From NCBI GenBank assembly GCA_028293625.1, contig JAQGOL010000042.1, positions 278,835 to 342,834 of the forward strand: a stretch of 64,000 nucleotides of DNA. The letters are read 5' to 3'. This stretch comes from Chthoniobacteraceae bacterium. Its GTDB lineage: Bacteria; Verrucomicrobiota; Verrucomicrobiia; Chthoniobacterales; Chthoniobacteraceae. Shown in pieces: positions 59,313 to 64,000 of the stretch (positions are counted from its first letter, which is position 1; every line of letters begins with the position of its first letter). Below the pieces are notes generated by a model that made no database searches, was not told the DNA's origin, and saw only the letters and a list, made by a program, of their open reading frames with translations. Position numbers and translations under genes: made by a program.

Positions 59313-59927
59313 ATGAACATGCGTTCCCTCCTGTCAACCGTCATCGCGGCAGGTCTGCTCTCATTTGCCAACGCCGCGGAACAGCCGATCTATCCGGCCC
59401 TCAAAGGCGACCTGGTCTCGCTCCAAGGCAAAAACATGCATCGCCTCGACGATGCGCCACTGGCGGGCGCCAAATATTTTGGAATCTATTACTCCGCGAG
59501 CTGGTGCGGGCCGTGCAAAGCGTTCACCCCGAAGCTGGTCGATTTTTATAACCGGATCAAAGCAAGCAACCCGCATTTTGAACTCATCTTTGTAAGCAAC
59601 GATAATTCCGACAAAGAGATGGAAGCTTACATGAAGATGGACAAGATGCCGTGGCCGGCGCTTGCCTATAATAAGATCAAATCAAATAAACAGCTTACAA
59701 GCTACGCGGGATCCGGGATTCCATGCCTGGTATTTGTCGACGCAAACGGCAAGGTGCTTTCTGATTCGTATGTCGCCGGCAAGTATGTCGGACCGATGAA
59801 AGTCATGGGGGACATTGAGACGACGCTAAAGGCAAATCCTGCCGATACTAAAAATCCGGCCGCAACCGCAACCAAACCGGCGGGAACTCAAGGCAGCAAT
59901 TTCGACGATTTCTTTAAAAAGAAGTAA
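59313..59927 (+). CDS. Exported thioredoxin-like (nucleoredoxin/tryparedoxin type) protein
   Basis: 204 residues. The signal peptide is RSLLSTVIAAGLLSFANA. A thioredoxin_8 fold follows: YFGIYYSASWCGPCKAFTPK with redox Cys65 and Cys68 (WCGPC), IFVSNDNSDKEMEAYM and the cis-Pro region GIPCLVFVDANG. A Pro/Ala/Thr-rich tail ends in FDDFFKKK. It is probably a periplasmic thiol-disulfide oxidoreductase that keeps exported cysteine proteins reduced. The ATG at 59313 is chosen because it opens the signal peptide; another ATG two codons later is also possible. It converges with the GH71/99-like gene, 21 bp away. Confidence 0.92.
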   Translation: MNMRSLLSTVIAAGLLSFANAAEQPIYPALKGDLVSLQGKNMHRLDDAPLAGAKYFGIYYSASWCGPCKAFTPKLVDFYNRIKASNPHFELIFVSNDNSDKEMEAYMKMDKMPWPALAYNKIKSNKQLTSYAGSGIPCLVFVDANGKVLSDSYVAGKYVGPMKVMGDIETTLKANPADTKNPAATATKPAGTQGSNFDDFFKKK

Positions 59928-59948
59928 CCTGGGAAAATCGATTGCGCA

Positions 59949-61253
59949 TCATCGGCTTTTCAGAGGCGGTTGATCGCTCGGTTCGATCTCATGGCGCAAC
60001 ATCCTGGCGCCAAGACCGGTTAATGTCAGGTAATGATCACTTGGCATTCCGCCCATGCCAACAAACCCGATCCCCTCGCCCTGGGGAACTTCATCGCTGC
60101 ATTTGAAGATCGCGGTCGCTTCGTCTACTTCATCGAACATCGCCACATAAAGCATATTGGCGGATGCCTTCACCGCGGCCGTCATTTGCGACCAAAGGAA
60201 CTGACCACCCTGGCGCGGGATGGCGTCTAACTTCGATTTGCGGTTCATGTTATGCCAGCTGAAACCAGGAAAGACGACGGGCAGATAGTCGAGGTTATGC
60301 TCGCGGCACCATTGGATGTCGGGCGTAATGACTTTTTCAGCATGATGCCGCACTCCGGCTTCATCGGCGTAACGTCCGACGGTCCACGGGCTGATCACAT
60401 CGGCCAGCTGCAAGAGCTCAAGAAGCGCGGGATCCGAAGCGGCGTCGCGGTTTAACTCACGCCAATAGGCGGGGACTCCAAGCATGACCGCGCAGCCATC
60501 TTGTTTAAGGAATTCGACCAGTTCCCGGCATTCACCCAGAGTATAAGCGCGTTTGTCGTTGAACCCGATGCCCCAGACAGCTACCAGCGGCTTGCCACGG
60601 TGGCGCAGGTAAGCGGCGTCGTCATTCAGGCGCATCCGGGTGCGCAACTCGCGCCAATCCGCCTGAACTTCAGCGATGCGGCCCGCGCCAAGCCCGCTTA
60701 GATCATACATAACAGCGTAGGCGCGCCCTTCGGTATTGGCCCCCTCGCGGCAGTGGCTAAGGACCACGTTGTCATGCCGCAACGCGCGAGGATCGCGCAA
60801 ATTGGCGATGAACCGCTGCACGAATACTCCGTCGATTCCGTATTCTCGCATCCATCGAAAGTGACGCAGCACTGTTTCCCTGCGAAACGAACTGAACAAT
60901 TCAGCGGGTGCGCCATTGGCAAACCGAAGTGTGGTGGCCACCCGTTCATCCGGGCCTAGTTCTGAGACATCAGGCCACATATCAACGCGGATATTGCCGG
61001 CACCGGGCTGTCTGCCATCCGTGGTCCAATGTTTCCAGCCAAAACGGGCGCCATCCTTTTCCGTATTAAACCAGCCCTGGTAACCGCACATTACTTTGCT
61101 GGTAAGGGTTGAGGTGTCGACACCTTTGAGCACGGCGCCTGCATACGGGCTCAGAGTTGCGGTGAGCACCTCGTCCCGCTCATCAGCCAAAACACTCAAT
61201 GAGAGCGCGAGAAAGCTGAATACCGCGGCGATGCAAATTTGTGTGCGTTTCAT
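59949..61253 (-). CDS. Exported GH71/99-like glycoside hydrolase
   Basis: 434 residues. The signal peptide is KRTQICIAAVFSFLALSLSVLADE. The body matches the glycoside hydrolase family 71/99-like pattern: VMCGYQGWFNTEKDG near the start, MREYGIDGVFVQRF, KPLVAVWGIGFNDKR, YLPVVFPGFSWHNMN, then MLYVAMFDEVDEATAIF. Families 71/99 act on alpha-mannan/alpha-glucan-type substrates; this protein's own substrate is unknown. The Glu/Asp near MFDEVDE is a candidate active-site region. The ATG at 61251-61253 opens the signal peptide; CCTCCCC lies about 20 nt upstream. It diverges from the phytase-like gene. Confidence 0.85.
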   Translation of the reverse strand: MKRTQICIAAVFSFLALSLSVLADERDEVLTATLSPYAGAVLKGVDTSTLTSKVMCGYQGWFNTEKDGARFGWKHWTTDGRQPGAGNIRVDMWPDVSELGPDERVATTLRFANGAPAELFSSFRRETVLRHFRWMREYGIDGVFVQRFIANLRDPRALRHDNVVLSHCREGANTEGRAYAVMYDLSGLGAGRIAEVQADWRELRTRMRLNDDAAYLRHRGKPLVAVWGIGFNDKRAYTLGECRELVEFLKQDGCAVMLGVPAYWRELNRDAASDPALLELLQLADVISPWTVGRYADEAGVRHHAEKVITPDIQWCREHNLDYLPVVFPGFSWHNMNRKSKLDAIPRQGGQFLWSQMTAAVKASANMLYVAMFDEVDEATAIFKCSDEVPQGEGIGFVGMGGMPSDHYLTLTGLGARMLRHEIEPSDQPPLKSR

Positions 61254-61449
61254 GGCGAAGAGTAAAATTACGTGGGGAGGCTTGCTTAAAAACGTCTCGG
61301 ATCGCCCGAGTATGGAGAACCGGGAGCCGGCAATCAGGCGCATTATTCGACAAATTGCGATTTTGCCCCGCAGACGATCCGCGCTTGCTCACTCCTTGCG
61401 CCCGCACAAAGCTGAAGGCAGCTTTCGCATTCCCAAAAACCGTTTTCTT

Positions 61450-62424
61450 ATGAAGTCAGCCACCCGCCTGTTTCGAATACCTCCATTTTTGGCGGCACTC
61501 CTTTGCTCATTTGTGGGAAACGCCGCGGAGGTTAAGATAGAGCCCGTGGCGGGGCAGCCGTTCCTGACCGTGACTTCCGATCTGGGCAGCGATTTTAGCG
61601 GGCTCACCTGGCTCAACGGGGATAATTACATCGCCATTTCAGATAAAGTGCGCGGAATCTTCCCATTAAAGCTCCACGTCGATCACACGACCGGACAAGT
61701 CAGCGACGGTGCGTTTGGTCCGAAGATTCCTATTGAAACCCAGTTTGGCGACTTCGAAGGAGTTGCCTCTGCGGCCGGACGCTTTTTTATCTCCGCGGAG
61801 AAAGGAAATGCCATTTTTAGCGTCAACCGCGACGGAGGTGATCTGCGACTTGTTAAATTGCCTCCCATTTTCAGCAAGGCGCGTCCGAATAAAAGTCTTG
61901 AGTCGCTCACTTTCGGCGCCGGTTCCTTATGGACTGCAAACGAGGAAGCGCTCGAATGTGATGGTCCGATCAGTGGCGAGTCGCAAGGCACGCTGGTTCG
62001 AATCCAGAAGTTTGATTCCGCCTCCCGGCCCGTCGCCCAGTTTGCTTATAAGACGGAACGCTGCGGATGGCGGGTGCAGGGAGCCGGAACCGGAGTCAGT
62101 GATCTGCTTGCATTGCCAAATGGCACCGTCCTGGCCCTTGAACGTGTCATCACGCATCTGGGATTGGTCGTGAAGATTTTCCAGATCGACTTTTCCGGCG
62201 CGAGCGACACCTCAAAACTTCCCTCGCTCGCGGATGAATCGAAGTTTGTGCCAACAACTAAGACGCTCCTTTTTACTCAGGCTACTCTGACGGCTAACTT
62301 TGAAGGAATCACACTCGGGCCCGAGCTGGAAGGAGGATGGCGCAGCCTGATCCTCGTGGCCGACAGCGGAGGAGCTCCAACCCATCTGTTCATGGGGCTC
62401 CGAATCAAGCTCGGAGGGAAGTAA
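61450..62424 (+). CDS. Exported esterase-like activity of phytase family protein
   Basis: 324 residues. The signal peptide is RIPPFLAALLCSFVGNAAE. It matches PF13449-type esterase-like-of-phytase proteins: FSGLTWLNGDNYIAISDK, FEGVASAAGRFFISAE, KSLESLTFGAGSLWTANEEAL, a VLALERVI strand, NFEGITLGPELEGGW, and LILVADSGG near the C-terminus. The fold is a calcium-dependent beta-propeller; true phytase activity is uncertain. The ATG at 61450 is chosen because the frame upstream to 61096 overlaps the divergent gene and lacks a signal peptide. It is preceded by CCGTTTTCTT, no Shine-Dalgarno site. Confidence 0.85.
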   Translation: MKSATRLFRIPPFLAALLCSFVGNAAEVKIEPVAGQPFLTVTSDLGSDFSGLTWLNGDNYIAISDKVRGIFPLKLHVDHTTGQVSDGAFGPKIPIETQFGDFEGVASAAGRFFISAEKGNAIFSVNRDGGDLRLVKLPPIFSKARPNKSLESLTFGAGSLWTANEEALECDGPISGESQGTLVRIQKFDSASRPVAQFAYKTERCGWRVQGAGTGVSDLLALPNGTVLALERVITHLGLVVKIFQIDFSGASDTSKLPSLADESKFVPTTKTLLFTQATLTANFEGITLGPELEGGWRSLILVADSGGAPTHLFMGLRIKLGGK

Positions 62425-62552
62425 GCAGCGATGCCGGTTTTTTGAGTTCCGTCGAACTTGGAAATCAGATTTCACGAATCGGCTATACTTGCCGCCTTCT
62501 TCAGCCAACTCTCGGCGCGCTTGTTATCCCCTCGTTTTAGGTCATTGCAATC

Positions 62553-63038
62553 TTAACCGCGGACCGCCGCCTCAATTGCAGCAACGTCGATTTTTTTCAT
62601 TGTCATCATCGCGTCAAATGCCCGTTTGGCGGCAACACGGTCTCGACCGGTGAAGGCTTTCGTAAGGGCGGTCGGCGTAATCTGCCAGTTGATTCCCCAT
62701 TTATCCTTGCACCAGCCACACGGGTTCTCCTCGCCGCCGTTGCTGACAATTGCTTCCCAGTAGCGATCTGTCTCAGCTTGGTTATCGGTCGCTACCTGAA
62801 ACGAGAATGCCCAGTTGTGCTCAACGCCGGGACCGCCGTTAAGTCCAATGCAGGGAATTTCCATCACAGTAAACTCAACGGTCAACACTTCGCCTTCTTT
62901 GCAAGATGGATTGTCCCCAGGCGCTCGATGGACCGCTCCGACGGAAGAATTGGGAAAGGTCTCGGCGTAAAAACGTGCCGCAGCTTCGGCGTCGCGATCG
63001 AACCATAAACAGATTGTGTTCTTTGCTGGATTGGTCAT
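62553..63038 (-). CDS. PhnB/VOC family protein
   Basis: 161 residues, glyoxalase/bleomycin-resistance (VOC) fold of the PhnB/3-demethylubiquinone-methyltransferase-like subgroup. Seen: ICLWFDRDAEAAARFYAETF, VEFTVMEIPCIGLNGG, FQVATDNQAETDRYWEAI, GWCKDKWGINWQITP, and the C-terminal RVAAKRAFDAMMTMKKID tail typical of these proteins. No enzyme activity is established for most members. It stands alone; CACCCTCCT lies directly before the ATG. Cytoplasmic. Confidence 0.93.
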   Translation of the reverse strand: MTNPAKNTICLWFDRDAEAAARFYAETFPNSSVGAVHRAPGDNPSCKEGEVLTVEFTVMEIPCIGLNGGPGVEHNWAFSFQVATDNQAETDRYWEAIVSNGGEENPCGWCKDKWGINWQITPTALTKAFTGRDRVAAKRAFDAMMTMKKIDVAAIEAAVRG

Positions 63039-63263
63039 AGGAGGGTGTCAGATTGAGTTGTTTTTATTGGGATAACGTTGAAAGCGCGACTCGACTGAGA
63101 AGTTGGACGGATTCAAAAATCCTGTCGTGCGGGCTTTAAAATCGGCGAAAGATGCGCTTCGCACCAGTGTAAAACCCTCTCCGCCACCCGATCAACCTCT
63201 GCGTAACCTGTATCGCAATCGCTGCGAAGCCGCAGCCCGATCTCTCGAACTAGCGTCAGGAAG

Positions 63264-63340
63264 GAAGACCACAGGACCACAGAAAGACCACAGGGACAAG
63301 GACAAGAAGACCACAGGGAGAAGACCACAGGGACAAAGAC
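63264..63340. repeat. Short GACCACAGG-rich tandem microrepeat
   Basis: The unit GACCACAG(G) recurs five times within about 75 bp, separated by AAGA/GGACAAG-type spacers. It is immediately followed by copy A of the longer direct repeat. Confidence 0.8.
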
Positions 63341-63356
63341 TTTATTGCAATAGCGC
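63330..63356 (+). repeat. Direct repeat copy A
   Basis: GGGACAAAGACTTTATTGCA followed by ATAGCGCGG. It shares the core GACTTTATTGCAAT with copy B; ATTGCAAT is itself palindromic. Confidence 0.8.
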
Positions 63357-63491
63357 GGGGCTCATTGGGACTCGTCGAGCAAGTCGCGAAAGTAATACTG
63401 GAAAACATGGCAAGTAGCGCGGCCAAACAACAGGCGAACGCAAGGATGTTGGTGCGATCGAGCCAGCGGAAACAAGGAAGGGGAATGACAA

Positions 63492-63518
63492 GGGACAGAG
63501 ACTTTATTGCAATGACGC
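63492..63518 (+). repeat. Direct repeat copy B
   Basis: GGGACAGAGACTTTATTGCA followed by ATGACGCGC. It lies 162 bp after copy A, in the same orientation, with one mismatch in the first 21 bases. Confidence 0.8.
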
Positions 63519-63743
63519 GCCCCGGCACATCTGCCGTGCAGTAACTCTTCCCTCGAGGCATCCCCGCGGCGGCATGCCAATGTTTCCGCCCGCCACGGAA
63601 GGCTGCCTAAAAAACGCTGCCCATAAAATAAAGGCAGTCATCTGGAGGGACCGTGCACGAAGGAAACTTAACAAGTCGATTCCGATTGCCGATCACGAAA
63701 TCAACCCCGCGCCGGGGAAACACCCAGCCGCCGCCTCGCGGAA

Positions 63744-64000
63744 TCAGGCTTTAGAGGGCGTGATCACGCCGCTTCGCAAATCGCGGACCGTATAAAGGCC
63801 GGGCATATCAAGCCGCTTCAAGGGCCGTGCCCCGCTCTCACGCCGTGCACTAAATCGAGCGCGGTTGGATCGAAAGAATTCCTCCACAAACGCTTTGCTG
63901 CCCAAAACCATCCCGTCACAGAAATAGCGCACCCGGCATCGCAACGCATCATACAGTCCAAGCTTGCCTCCCGCTTTGAGAACTTCTTCCACTGCCGCTT
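63744..64000 (-). CDS. REP-associated tyrosine transposase, C-terminal end (5' part beyond window)
   Basis: Visible 85 codons of a frame open to the window edge. The sequence LRCRVRYFCDGMVLGSKAFVEE, the FFRSNRARFSARRESGAR stretch and LYTVRDLRSGVI match my recollection of the conserved C-terminal end of Y1/RAYT (IS200-like, REP-associated) transposases of Verrucomicrobia. The catalytic HUH motif and Tyr would lie in the missing N-terminal part. Such proteins mobilise short REP/BIME palindromes, fitting the repeats at 63264-63518. Whether the gene is intact cannot be judged. Confidence 0.65.
   Translation of the reverse strand, partial: AAVEEVLKAGGKLGLYDALRCRVRYFCDGMVLGSKAFVEEFFRSNRARFSARRESGARPLKRLDMPGLYTVRDLRSGVITPSKA

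Larger units (their letters stand above)
63039..63743. other. Gene-free, repeat-rich spacer
   Basis: 705 bp with no convincing gene. Frames such as 63103-63417 (plus) and 63256-63561 (minus) translate to low-complexity sequence derived from the repeats. It contains a GACCACAGG-rich microrepeat (63264-63340) and two direct copies of a 20+ bp motif (63330 and 63492). Adjacent to a RAYT transposase end, it resembles a REP-type repeat neighbourhood. Confidence 0.65.

Noticed and set aside
59009..59551. 180-codon plus frame across the 58.7-59.3 kb spacer
   Set aside because: It overlaps the start of the thioredoxin-like gene in another frame and its translation is low-complexity Arg/Pro-rich.
61992..62012. 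GGTTCGAATCC, resembling a tRNA T-loop
   Set aside because: It lies inside the phytase-like gene and no acceptor stem, D-arm or anticodon arm can be built around it.
63264..63340. Possible CRISPR array
   Set aside because: Units are about 9 bp with irregular short spacers and no cas genes; it is a microrepeat.
63256..63561. 101-codon minus frame with repeated AIKSLSL segments
   Set aside because: The apparent protein repeat is simply the translated DNA direct repeat; no evidence of coding.

Overview
The window reads as a chromosomal segment of a GC-rich, Gram-negative-type bacterium. Several things point to the Verrucomicrobia (PVC group): very large exported proteins built from lamin-tail, CotH, RCC1, HYR and ASH modules; a DDDNDG-type spacer before a C-terminal domain; a Tat-exported protein of no recognised family; a fusion of a DCC domain to a lipase-maturation factor; and the tail of a REP-associated tyrosine transposase. 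This placement is inferred from gene content. No rRNA or tRNA gene was found.

Layout. 1-7.4 kb: a dienelactone hydrolase cut by the window edge, a small beta-propeller protein, pyrG, a membrane protein, a receiver-metallo-beta-lactamase fusion and an MgtE magnesium transporter. 7.6-9.7 kb: dnaX (GTG start) followed by the ybaB-type nucleoid protein. 9.8-19.7 kb, minus strand: a type IV pilus/type II secretion-like set transcribed in the order ATPase, PilT, second ATPase, PilC/GspF, pseudopilin, then a TolB-propeller/M28 peptidase/PDZ protein. 19.8-23.1 kb: apt, a hybrid histidine kinase with a degenerate catalytic domain, and a CbpA/DnaJ co-chaperone.

23.3-30.1 kb, minus strand: a compact eight-gene lipid-modification operon with several 4-bp overlaps. 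In transcription order it holds a fatty acid desaturase, FAD oxidoreductase, DUF1365, CFA-synthase-like methyltransferase, DUF2892, DUF1475, DUF1295 and a second CFA-synthase-like methyltransferase. It looks like a pathway that desaturates and then methylates, cyclopropanates or otherwise remodels membrane acyl chains.

30.3-38.3 kb: an exported esterase, a cysteine-less HMA-like protein, the DCC-LMF fusion, an Arg/Tyr/Ser-rich lipoprotein, a nucleoside-sugar-type epimerase overlapping an aldo/keto reductase, and typA/bipA. 38.4-62.4 kb: mostly exported proteins. These are a tricorn-like S41 protease, a 2211-residue LTD/CotH protein, a Tat-exported protein, a 2761-residue RCC1/ASH/HYR protein with four seven-repeat propellers, a thioredoxin-like protein, a GH71/99-like protein and a phytase-like esterase. 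62.5-64 kb: a PhnB/VOC protein, a repeat-rich spacer with no convincing gene, and the C-terminal end of a probable RAYT transposase running off the window.

Two threads run across the regions. Many starts lack a GGAGG-type Shine-Dalgarno site and instead sit behind C-rich (TTTTCCCC or CCTCC) leaders, including all five pilus/secretion genes and both giant surface proteins. Two signalling proteins and one metal-binding-like protein have lost canonical catalytic or ligand residues.
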